NCBI GenBank assembly: GCA_034423115.1
Contig: DAOUJD010000083.1
Coordinates: 30,705-94,704 of the forward strand
Source: Bin87 sp034423115
GTDB lineage: Bacteria > Chloroflexota > Dehalococcoidia > Lucifugimonadales > UBA3495
Direction: 5' to 3'
Length of the DNA stretch: 64,000 bases
Shown piece by piece: positions 15,833 to 22,788 of the stretch. Every line of letters begins with the position of its first letter. Positions within the stretch are counted from its first letter, which is position 1. A program made the translations under genes and the position numbers. The notes under the pieces were generated by a model, which was not told the origin of the DNA, searched no databases, and worked only from the letters and a program-made list of their open reading frames with translations.

Positions 15833-16717
15833 ATGAAGATTCACCTGGTTGACGGCACCTACGAGCTCTTTCGCGCCCACTATTCGCCGCGGCCCGGTCG
15901 CACCGGGCCCGACGGCAGGGATGTCAAAGCCACGCATGGGCTGGCGCAATCCCTCATTGCGCTGCTGAACCAACCGGACGTTACCCATGTAGCGGTGGCC
16001 TTTGATTCCGTGATTCGTTCCTTCCGCAACGAGATGTTCGACGGATACAAGACTGGAGACGGGACGGAACCCGACCTGTTGGCGCAGTTCCCGTTGGCGG
16101 AGCAAATGACTGCCGCGCTGGGGTTAACGGTTTGGCCGATGGAGGAGTTTGAGGCGGACGACGCCCTGGCCACGGCGGCAATCCGGTTCGCAGATTTTGG
16201 GGAAGTGGAGCAGGTATTGATGTGCTCCCCCGACAAGGATTTGGCGCAGGTGGTGTCAGGGCAACGGCTGGTCGCGCTGGACCGGCGCAAGGGAGAAGTG
16301 ATGGACGAGGCTGGCGTCGTCGAGAAATTCGGCGTTCCGCCGGGGGCGATTCCCGACTACCTTGCCCTGGTGGGCGACTCGGCGGATGGAATTCCTGGAA
16401 TCCCCCGATGGGGAGCGCGTACCACCGCGACGGTTCTCACTCGGTATGGGAGCATTGACGCCGTCCCGTTGGATGCCAGCAAATGGGCCGTCAACGTCAG
16501 AGGCGCGGCTGGATTGGTCGCAGGGCTGGCGGAGCGAATGGATGATGCCCTGCTCTATCGCGAACTCGCGACGCTGAGGCTGGACGTGCCTCTACCCGAA
16601 ACGGAGCCTGAGCAACTGCGTTGGCTCGGTGTCCGGCAACCGGATTTCGCGGAATTCTGCGAGCCGCTGGGGCTGGAATCCCTGCTCAATCGGCTGCCGG
16701 AGCCAAGTTCGGATTAG
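15833..16717 (+). CDS. Stand-alone 5'-3' exonuclease (Pol I N-domain/FEN-like)
   Basis: A 294-residue protein equivalent to the 5'-nuclease domain of DNA polymerase I or ExoIX/FEN. Metal-binding acidic residues appear in MKIHLVDGTYELFRAHY, AVAFDS, EEFEADDALAT and SPDKDLAQVV, and the helix-hairpin-helix region is GDSADGIPGIPRWGARTTATVL. It should remove RNA primers or flaps in replication and repair. ATG 15833 is used. The last 4 bp overlap the convergent TPR gene. Whether the host Pol I also carries this domain cannot be seen here. Confidence 0.88.
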   Translation: MKIHLVDGTYELFRAHYSPRPGRTGPDGRDVKATHGLAQSLIALLNQPDVTHVAVAFDSVIRSFRNEMFDGYKTGDGTEPDLLAQFPLAEQMTAALGLTVWPMEEFEADDALATAAIRFADFGEVEQVLMCSPDKDLAQVVSGQRLVALDRRKGEVMDEAGVVEKFGVPPGAIPDYLALVGDSADGIPGIPRWGARTTATVLTRYGSIDAVPLDASKWAVNVRGAAGLVAGLAERMDDALLYRELATLRLDVPLPETEPEQLRWLGVRQPDFAEFCEPLGLESLLNRLPEPSSD

Positions 16718-18159
16718 CCGCAGTCCAGGCTGGTGGCGAGGCGCTGCAACTCGGCCGCGCTTTCGTCGGCGGTTGGAGCCCAAGCCGCCCGGGCGCGAAC
16801 CAGCAATTCGCGCGAGGCGTCGGCGTTGCCCTGTACGGCTTCGGCCTCCAGTCGCCCGTACCAATAGGTGTCGCGGACCGAGGAACGGCGAGACAGACGC
16901 TCGTCCAGCATGGATTTGGCCTCGTCGTAGCGCCCGGCGCGGATGTAGGTCTCCAGCAGGGTGTCCTCAAAAACCTCGCGTTGGGCGTGGCTGCCACCGA
17001 TGCGGGCGAGCACGGGGTAGGTTGGGCCCATGAGGTCGGCGGCCTGGTCATAGTCTCCGGCGACGAACGCCGCCGCGCCCAAGGCGATGGGCAGGGTCAT
17101 TTCGCGGGACAGGTCGTCGCCCTTCTCGCCCTGCGACGTGAGGCGATCGACCAGTCGCTGAGTGGCGTCGGCGTCGCCTGCGCCGGCAAAAGCCAGGGCG
17201 GCGTGGCAGTCGCGGAAGGCTGCACCGGGTCCGTCGGCGGCCGGCAAGGCCATGTCGCGAACCTCATCCCACGGCTTGCCGGGCGCTTCACCCGAGTAAA
17301 TCTGCAACCGCCACATCAGCGACGCCGCGTCCTGGAGGTTGGACAGGTTCCGTGCCTGCACTCCGGGCCGGATGTGCGTTTCGTACAGGTCGAGGGCCTG
17401 TTGGTATTTGCCTTGCGCCAGTTCAAAGAGGGCCAGGTGCCAGGAGAGGTGGGTGTTGTAGGAGGCGCGCCGGTCGAAACCGTCCAACCAGTTTGCCAAC
17501 CACTCACCGCCGTTGGCGGCGTCGCCCTGCTCGAAATAGGAATGGGTAACGGAATGGCTGGCAACGGCGTTCTGGGGGTTGCCGTCCAGGGAGCGGAGCG
17601 CCAGGTCCATGGCCTTTTCGGGCTGGTTGGTCTCATGGTGTGCGAAGGCATACTGACCGAGGAATGCCCAGTCGTCGCCGTTGTGTGGGGCTACCTTGGA
17701 CATCAACGCCATGAGGTGGTTGGGGAAGTCGGGCACGCCGGCCCCGAAGCAGCCCAGCATATAGAGGCGTTGGGCCACGCGCATGGCCAGCGTGTCGGTG
17801 GGGAATTCGGCCAGATGCTCATGGATGAGCTTGATGGCCTCGGTTCCCTTGCCGTGGGTGAAGCAGTGCACGATCTGCGCCAATTGCCGCTCATGCTGGG
17901 AGATGCCGTCGGAGAGTTCCACCGCACGTTCGGCGGCGGCCCGGGCGGCTGGAACGTTCATCTGTAGGTGCAGGACGTAGGCCAGCACGACGTTTGCCAT
18001 GGCGAAACCGTCGTCCGCGTCTATTGCGGCCCGAATCTTCTCCTCAGGCCCGTAGTTTTGCGACAGTACCAGGTCAAGACCTTCCTGATACAGGTCGGCG
18101 GCGGCGGGCGACGCGGTGGTGACGGTGAGACCGTTGCGAGTCTTTACCATGGCGCACAT
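16714..18159 (-). CDS. TTC38-like tetratricopeptide repeat protein
   Basis: A cytoplasmic protein of about 481 residues from ATG 18159, with helical repeats throughout and the layout of the TTC38 family: an N-terminal LTVTTASPAAADLYQEGLD, then DDGFAMANVVLAYVL, ISQHERQLAQIVHCFTHG, VPDFPNHLMALMSKVAPHNGDDW, and HLSWHLALFELAQG. The conserved His residues in SHSVTHSYFEQG and HLSWHLALFE are typical. Function of the family is unknown. GGAG lies 9 nt before ATG 18159; upstream ATGs at 18168 and 18204 would extend it. It overlaps the exonuclease gene by 4 bp, tail to tail, and stands alone. Confidence 0.8.
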   Translation of the reverse strand: MCAMVKTRNGLTVTTASPAAADLYQEGLDLVLSQNYGPEEKIRAAIDADDGFAMANVVLAYVLHLQMNVPAARAAAERAVELSDGISQHERQLAQIVHCFTHGKGTEAIKLIHEHLAEFPTDTLAMRVAQRLYMLGCFGAGVPDFPNHLMALMSKVAPHNGDDWAFLGQYAFAHHETNQPEKAMDLALRSLDGNPQNAVASHSVTHSYFEQGDAANGGEWLANWLDGFDRRASYNTHLSWHLALFELAQGKYQQALDLYETHIRPGVQARNLSNLQDAASLMWRLQIYSGEAPGKPWDEVRDMALPAADGPGAAFRDCHAALAFAGAGDADATQRLVDRLTSQGEKGDDLSREMTLPIALGAAAFVAGDYDQAADLMGPTYPVLARIGGSHAQREVFEDTLLETYIRAGRYDEAKSMLDERLSRRSSVRDTYWYGRLEAEAVQGNADASRELLVRARAAWAPTADESAAELQRLATSLDCG

Positions 18160-18260
18160 CGGGGTCATCTCCAGAAGCTGAATTGGTGACGCCAAGGTTA
18201 CCATAGGCGTTGATAAGTGTCATCAATTCGGATGATAACGTCGGCTGAACGGGGCGCAGG

Positions 18261-18288
18261 TTGTGGCAGGGAAGTTTGACGCTATAAT
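18261..18288 (+). promoter_or_regulatory. Promoter of etfBA
   Basis: TTGTGG (18261-18266), 16-bp spacer, TATAAT (18283-18288), 58 bp before the etfB start. This is one of the better -35/-10 pairs in the window. GGGGGT at 18332-18337 is the etfB ribosome-binding site. Confidence 0.6.
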
Positions 18289-18346
18289 AGGATAGTGATT
18301 ACTTTCACATATTCCATTTTCGCCTTGAGCCGGGGGTAATTTTCCG

Positions 18347-19147
18347 ATGCCCGTGAACATTTGCGTGCTGGCAAAGCAGGTGGTTGACCCTGAAATGCCG
18401 GCCGCCGCCTTTCGTATCGACCCGGACGCCCACCAGGTCGTCCCGCCGCCCAATATCCCGCCCGTTGTTAACGGCTTCGACGAAAACGCAGTCGAAGCCG
18501 CTTTGCAGATTAAGGATGAACAGGGCGCTAACATCACCGTCATATCCTCCGGCACGACGTTCGCCCTGGACGTCATGAAGAAACCCCTCTCAATGGGGGC
18601 GGACGAACTGGTGCTGCTCCAGGACGATGCCTTCTCAAACTCGGTGGATTCGTTCTTCACCGTGCAGTTGCTGACATCCGCCATCAACAAGCTGGGCGGA
18701 TTTGATCTGATCATCTGCGGACGACAGGCCTCCGACTGGGATAACGCACAGGTGCCGCTGGGCGTCGCCGAAACCTTGGGCATGGCGTGTATCACGCTGG
18801 GCAAGAAGGTGGACGTGAAGTACGACAAAGTGGTTGTCGAGCGTCTTGCCCCGGACGGATTCGAAGTCGTGGAGGCTGATTTGCCCGCGCTGGTGACGGT
18901 CAGCAACGAACTGGGCCAGCCTCGGTATCCCACGTTGCGGGGAATCATGGCAGCCACGCGCAAGCGGCCCACGGTATGGACCACGGGGGATCTGGACCTG
19001 GACGACAGCCAGTTGGAACCGCGCGTTACGCTGCATGATCTTTTCGTGCCAGTACGCGAACAGGACTGCGAGATCATAGAGGGCGACGATGACGCCGACG
19101 CCGCGCGCAAGCTTGCCCTGAAACTGCGCGAGGACCGCATCATCTGA
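18347..19147 (+). CDS. etfB: Electron transfer flavoprotein beta subunit (FixA/EtfB)
   Basis: A 266-residue EtfB that forms a heterodimer with the following EtfA, carrying electrons from acyl-CoA and similar dehydrogenases to the quinone pool. It begins NICVLAKQVVDPE, contains NGFDENAVEAALQIKDE and the AMP-binding CGRQASDWDNAQVPLGVAETL, and the recognition-loop region ALVTVSNELGQPRYPTLRG. A Shine-Dalgarno GGGGGT is 9 nt before the ATG. It is followed by etfA after 37 bp. The set implies beta-oxidation or related dehydrogenations; no ETF-quinone oxidoreductase is in the window. Confidence 0.93.
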   Translation: MPVNICVLAKQVVDPEMPAAAFRIDPDAHQVVPPPNIPPVVNGFDENAVEAALQIKDEQGANITVISSGTTFALDVMKKPLSMGADELVLLQDDAFSNSVDSFFTVQLLTSAINKLGGFDLIICGRQASDWDNAQVPLGVAETLGMACITLGKKVDVKYDKVVVERLAPDGFEVVEADLPALVTVSNELGQPRYPTLRGIMAATRKRPTVWTTGDLDLDDSQLEPRVTLHDLFVPVREQDCEIIEGDDDADAARKLALKLREDRII

Positions 19148-19184
19148 CAACCGCCCGACACCATACAACGGAGACTGCACGACA

Positions 19185-20183
19185 ATGGCAGACGCTACCG
19201 GAATCCTAGTATTCGGCGAGGCACCCCAGGGTGAACTCGCATCCACCTCACACGAACTGCTGGCGGCTGGTCGGACGCTGGCCGACACCCTGGGCCAGGA
19301 ACTTTGCATCGGCCTGATCGGTTCAGACCTGGCCGACGCGCCGCAACAGGCCATCGCCCACGGCGCCGATCGGGCCTACGCGGTGACCAATCCCGCGCTG
19401 GGCGACTATCACCCCGACCTGTACTTGTCGGCCATGCAAACGCTGGCCGGCGAGGCCAACCCCAACATCATCCTGATCGCCCGCAACAACGAGGGGCGCG
19501 AGTTGGCTCCCCGGCTGGCGTTCCGGCTGGGCGTGGGCCTGGCGCAGGACTGCCTGGAAGTGTCCGCCGACGCCAGCACGGGCAAGCTGCTGGCGAACCG
19601 TCCGGTGTACGGCGGGAGCGCCGTTGCCGTGGTGAGTTGCAACCAGACTCCCCAGATCGCGGCGATACGTCCCAAGACCTACGAGCCGCTGGATGCCGAT
19701 GCTGGCCGCAGCGGGCAGGTGGTGGCTTTCCCGGTGGAGATTGACCCGGCGGCGGCAAAAACCCGCGTGGTGGACGTGGTCAAGGAAGAGGCTGAGGGAA
19801 TCAAACTGGAGGACGCTCGAATCGTCGTGTCCGGCGGGCGCGGCCTGGGCGGCCCCGAGCCGTTCGCGCAGTTGGAAGAACTGGCGAACCTGCTGGGCGG
19901 CGCGGTGGGAGCGTCCCGCGCTGCGGTGGATTCCGGCTGGGTGCCCGCGAACTACCAGGTGGGCCTGACGGGCAAGACCATCACGCCCGACCTGTACATC
20001 ACGGTTGCCATATCCGGCGCGAGCCAACACATGGCCGGCTGCAGCGGGTCCAAAGCGATCGTCGCCATCAACAGGGACGCCGACGCCAACATATTCAAGG
20101 ACGCACGCTACGGCGTGGTGGGCGACTGGGAGAAGGTGATACCGGCGCTAACCGAGACGGTGCGGGAGTTGACGCAGTCGTAA
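19185..20183 (+). CDS. etfA: Electron transfer flavoprotein alpha subunit (FixB/EtfA)
   Basis: A 332-residue EtfA. The C-terminal FAD domain is intact: RIVVSGGRGLGGPEPF, VGASRAAVDSGWVP, QVGLTGKTITPDLYI, GASQHMAGCSGSKAIVAINRDADANIF and FKDARYGVVGDWEKVIP. It pairs with EtfB. The last nine codons (20157-20183) are echoed by a remnant at 21201-21227, beyond two inserted genes, which suggests something integrated at this 3' end. Confidence 0.94.
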   Translation: MADATGILVFGEAPQGELASTSHELLAAGRTLADTLGQELCIGLIGSDLADAPQQAIAHGADRAYAVTNPALGDYHPDLYLSAMQTLAGEANPNIILIARNNEGRELAPRLAFRLGVGLAQDCLEVSADASTGKLLANRPVYGGSAVAVVSCNQTPQIAAIRPKTYEPLDADAGRSGQVVAFPVEIDPAAAKTRVVDVVKEEAEGIKLEDARIVVSGGRGLGGPEPFAQLEELANLLGGAVGASRAAVDSGWVPANYQVGLTGKTITPDLYITVAISGASQHMAGCSGSKAIVAINRDADANIFKDARYGVVGDWEKVIPALTETVRELTQS

Positions 20184-20223
20184 GCAACGATTTAGGTTGT
20201 CCGACCGTTGGAGGTGCGCCGTC

Positions 20224-20715
20224 ATGCGATCGAGAGACTCGGCGCACCGCGTTAAGTGGTGGCAAGATGTCCCGCTCATTGGGTTGTGGGCATTGTTCGC
20301 TGTCACTCTCGTGGCTATGATTGTGGTATCGTCAATTCGACAGCTCTCGCAATTGGAGGTGGTGTTGTTTCAAGTAGTTACACTCGCCACCGGCCTGCTT
20401 GGTTCATACCGATTCGGCAGGAACGCCGCTCAACACGCAGCCTACGATGTTGTAAGGCCCCACGCGCGCTCCGCTCTGCGCAGCATACTTACATTGCACG
20501 ATAGCCTGTATCGCCTGTCTCACAGGATTGAGGACATGAAAGGCGAAAACGCCGATCATAGATTGGACCTGGTTCAAGCGGTTGTGGAGGAACAAATACC
20601 ACTTGGGTTCTCTGCCGTTGAGGATTGGAGAGACGTCGCTCCTGGTGATGTCGATGAGGTTGTTGAGAAATGGCCGCCAGAACGGAGGTCGGAGAATGAT
20701 GGACACACCGGTTGA
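20224..20715 (+). CDS. Small membrane protein with helical tail, unknown function
   Basis: A 163-residue protein of no recognised family. Two membrane segments (about residues 18-45, VPLIGLWALFAVTLVAMIVVSSI, and 46-68, LEVVLFQVVTLATGLLGSY) are followed by a roughly 90-residue soluble helical region (RSALRSILTLHDSLYRLSHRIEDMK). GGAGGT lies 8 nt before ATG 20224. It overlaps the next gene by 20 bp, so both are probably expressed together. The pair is more AT-rich than etfBA and lies between etfA and an etfA-tail remnant, which points to acquisition as a unit. Confidence 0.62.
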   Translation: MRSRDSAHRVKWWQDVPLIGLWALFAVTLVAMIVVSSIRQLSQLEVVLFQVVTLATGLLGSYRFGRNAAQHAAYDVVRPHARSALRSILTLHDSLYRLSHRIEDMKGENADHRLDLVQAVVEEQIPLGFSAVEDWRDVAPGDVDEVVEKWPPERRSENDGHTG

Positions 20716-21163
20716 GCCTATTCGGGGTAAAGTTGCTAAAGTCCTCAATTCACGTGAAGTCGCGTTGAACATTGGCAAAGATCATGGCGTTAATTTCGGG
20801 ATGGTTTTTGAGATCTTGGCCCCCAATGGTGATGTGATTCGCGACCCGGACAGCGGGGAAACTCTCGGTGAAGTGAACTTGGCCAAAACGAGAGTGCAAA
20901 TCAACCACGTCGCTGGTCGGTATTCGATAGCGACTACCTACCGCTCAAAAAGAGTGGACGTTGGAGGCGCCACATTATTCCAACCGCCGAAGTGGGAAAC
21001 GCGTTACGAGACTTTGAAGAAGCAAGGGTCATTTGAAAGCGCGGCAGAACCCCTGGATGCGTGGGATAGCTATGTGAGCGTAGGGGATGCAGTAGTGCAT
21101 ATTCCCGGCGCAGAAAACACACTTTCACAAATTTTGGGTGGTTTGGTGAGAGGGCAGGGTTAG
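20696..21163 (+). CDS. Small protein with FlgT-C-like beta domain
   Basis: A 155-residue protein. The N-terminal about 75 residues, IRGKVAKVLNSREVALNIG, then KDHGVNFGMVFEILAPNGDVI and DPDSGETLGEV, resemble the small beta domain at the C-terminus of FlgT, also found in stand-alone bacterial proteins of unknown role. The rest (YRSKRVDVGGATLF onwards) is not recognisable. GGAGG sits 7 nt before ATG 20696; a second ATG follows at 20699. It overlaps the preceding membrane protein gene by 20 bp, so the two are probably partners. No flagellar gene is near, so a flagellar role is unlikely. Confidence 0.6.
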   Translation: MMDTPVEPIRGKVAKVLNSREVALNIGKDHGVNFGMVFEILAPNGDVIRDPDSGETLGEVNLAKTRVQINHVAGRYSIATTYRSKRVDVGGATLFQPPKWETRYETLKKQGSFESAAEPLDAWDSYVSVGDAVVHIPGAENTLSQILGGLVRGQG

Positions 21164-21200
21164 GGCATGGTCTGAACCTGATATCCTCTTGACCGTGTAA

Positions 21201-21227
21201 ACGGTGCAAGAACTGACACAGTCGTAG
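21201..21227 (+). pseudogene. Remnant of an etfA 3' end
   Basis: Nine codons read TVQELTQS-stop, matching TVRELTQS-stop at the end of etfA (20157-20183), with mostly synonymous differences (22 of 27 bases match). Two codons upstream, LT also matches. It has no reading frame of its own (an in-frame TAA precedes it) and lies 14 bp before the DUF1330 start. Confidence 0.6.
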
Positions 21228-21241
21228 ACCGGAGGAACAGC

Positions 21242-21529
21242 ATGGCCGCTTACGTAATTGCCACCATTGAAGTGACCGACCCGGAGAAGTTCGAGGTGTA
21301 TCGCGGGCAGGTGCCGGCGACCATTGAGAAGCACGGCGGCAGGTACCTGGTCCGCGGCGGCGAGGTGTCGGTGGTGGAGGGCGACCAGCCCGAACGCCGC
21401 ACGGTGGTGCTGGAGTTCGACAGCCTGGAGAAGGCCAAGAGCTGGTACTACTCCGACGACTACGCGGGACCCAAGGAACTTCGCATTGCTTCCACCATCT
21501 CCAACGTGATGATCGTGGAGGGCGTGTAG
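21242..21529 (+). CDS. DUF1330 family protein
   Basis: A 95-residue ferredoxin-fold (dimeric alpha/beta barrel) protein of the DUF1330 family, with the typical AYVIATIEVTDPEKFEVYRGQ opening, HGGRYLVRGGEV, and RTVVLEFDSLEKAKSWYYSDDY. The family's biochemical role is unknown. GGAGG at 21231-21235 precedes the ATG. It probably originally followed etfA directly (see the remnant just upstream). A perfect hairpin follows 50 bp after the stop. Confidence 0.85.
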   Translation: MAAYVIATIEVTDPEKFEVYRGQVPATIEKHGGRYLVRGGEVSVVEGDQPERRTVVLEFDSLEKAKSWYYSDDYAGPKELRIASTISNVMIVEGV

Positions 21530-21578
21530 CGCGAGTTTCCCACCAAGCCGGCAATAGGCGCTGAACGCAGACGAAACC

Positions 21579-21605
21579 AGGGGCGGGTAATTGCTACCCG
21601 CCCCT
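21579..21605. terminator. GC-rich hairpin between convergent genes (palindrome family member)
   Basis: Arms AGGGGCGGGTA (21579-21589) and TACCCGCCCCT (21595-21605) pair perfectly over 11 bp with a 5-nt loop. It lies between the DUF1330 gene and a convergent gene. No T-run follows. The sequence belongs to the GTAGGGGCG palindrome family also found at 38375, 47564 and 55479. Confidence 0.6.
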
Positions 21606-21634
21606 CAATAATCCGGGTTTTGGGCGAGGGCCGG

Positions 21635-22084
21635 CTAACCCTCGAAATTCACGCCCACGCCGACGATTTCAACCTGCATGGAACGGATGTCGGGCGCGCC
21701 CTGGTCGAATGTGACGCCGACCACGACGTTGATGCCGCGGTCAACCTCGGGCGCATCCGGAATCTCGAAGCTGGCGTCCAGGTTGTCGCCCTTGATCGCC
21801 ATGCCGAGATGCTCGGCGATGATCTTCTCGCCGTCGTACACCAGGACCTCGGCCACGTTGGCGTGGGACCGGGCACGGAACGCTACGGATACTGATTCAG
21901 CCTTGGTGCGGTTGCCGTTCTGAACCGTGGGAGTGGGGATTGCGAAATGCAGCCACGTGTTCTGGCCCTCGTTGCCCTCGATGCGAACGAAGGGGCCGCA
22001 ATGACGCACGGCCGTAATGCGGTTGAGATACTCGCCGGTCATCGCGGAACCGTGAACCCAAGAAGTGAATTTTTGGCCTGCCAT
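21635..22084 (-). CDS. Conserved-looking hypothetical protein, beta-rich
   Basis: A 149-residue protein not assigned to a family. It has no signal peptide or membrane segment. Alternating hydrophobic/polar stretches such as VSVAFRARSHANVAEVLVYDG, INVVVGVTFDQG and MQVEIVGVGVNF suggest a beta-sandwich. GGAGG lies 8 nt before the ATG at 22084. It converges on DUF1330 with a hairpin between. The upstream 22085-22214 stretch has no gene. Confidence 0.6.
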   Translation of the reverse strand: MAGQKFTSWVHGSAMTGEYLNRITAVRHCGPFVRIEGNEGQNTWLHFAIPTPTVQNGNRTKAESVSVAFRARSHANVAEVLVYDGEKIIAEHLGMAIKGDNLDASFEIPDAPEVDRGINVVVGVTFDQGAPDIRSMQVEIVGVGVNFEG

Positions 22085-22214
22085 GGTGGAACCTCCTGCC
22101 GACGGCGCGGTTGGATTGATAGGTCGGTGTGCCTGATGCGTAGTAGGTTTCTGGCCCCAAGGATAGCGGCAAGACCCGACCGCCGCAACACGATGGGCCG
22201 TTCACGTTCAACGA

Positions 22215-22751
22215 CTACAAGAGGGGCCGTTGCTGGCGTTCCAGTTCTAGGAGGCGGGCCTTGACTCCCACGCCCCCGCCGCCGTAGCCGTGGAGGCTCC
22301 CGTTGCTGCCCACCACCCGGTGGCATGGGATCACCAGCGGTACCGGATTCCTCGCCATTGCCTGGCCCGCCGCACGGGAGGCTTTCGGGTTCCCGGCCGC
22401 CTCAGCCAGCCACTGGTAGGAGCGGGTCTCACCGGGCGGGATTGAGCGACAGGCGTCCCACGCGGCGCTGAAGAACGGAGACGAACCGGACAGGTCCACT
22501 TTGATGCGTTGGAGCGCTGACATGTTCCCTGCGAAATAATCGTTCAGGGCCGACAGAACGTCGGCGAAGACATCGGGGTTATCCTCGGCGACGTTGGCTT
22601 CCTCGCCCAACCCGGCCAGGGCGTCCTGCAGTTGGGGTTGGAGGCTCACGCGCCTCAGCCCCAGGTCCGAACCTAACAGGGCGATCCAGCCGACGGGAGA
22701 CTCGTGGAGACACCGGTAAAGAGGAGCGGAACTGTGCATCGCTTTGCTCAT
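22215..22751 (-). CDS. ogt: Methylated-DNA-protein cysteine methyltransferase
   Basis: A 178-residue suicide repair protein that removes O6-alkyl groups from guanine. The C-terminal domain has the acceptor motif VIPCHRVVGSNGSLHGYGGG (Cys of PCHR) and the helix-turn-helix with Arg finger RAAGQAMARNP. The N-terminal domain (SPVGWIALLGSDLGLRRVSL) is of Ogt/MGMT type with no Ada-type metal site. It is 37 bp downstream of the transglutaminase gene on the same strand, perhaps by read-through. Confidence 0.92.
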   Translation of the reverse strand: MSKAMHSSAPLYRCLHESPVGWIALLGSDLGLRRVSLQPQLQDALAGLGEEANVAEDNPDVFADVLSALNDYFAGNMSALQRIKVDLSGSSPFFSAAWDACRSIPPGETRSYQWLAEAAGNPKASRAAGQAMARNPVPLVIPCHRVVGSNGSLHGYGGGGVGVKARLLELERQQRPLL

Positions 22752-22788
22752 TACCCGGCGAGCCTATCGCTTCGCCGACGCAACCCGA

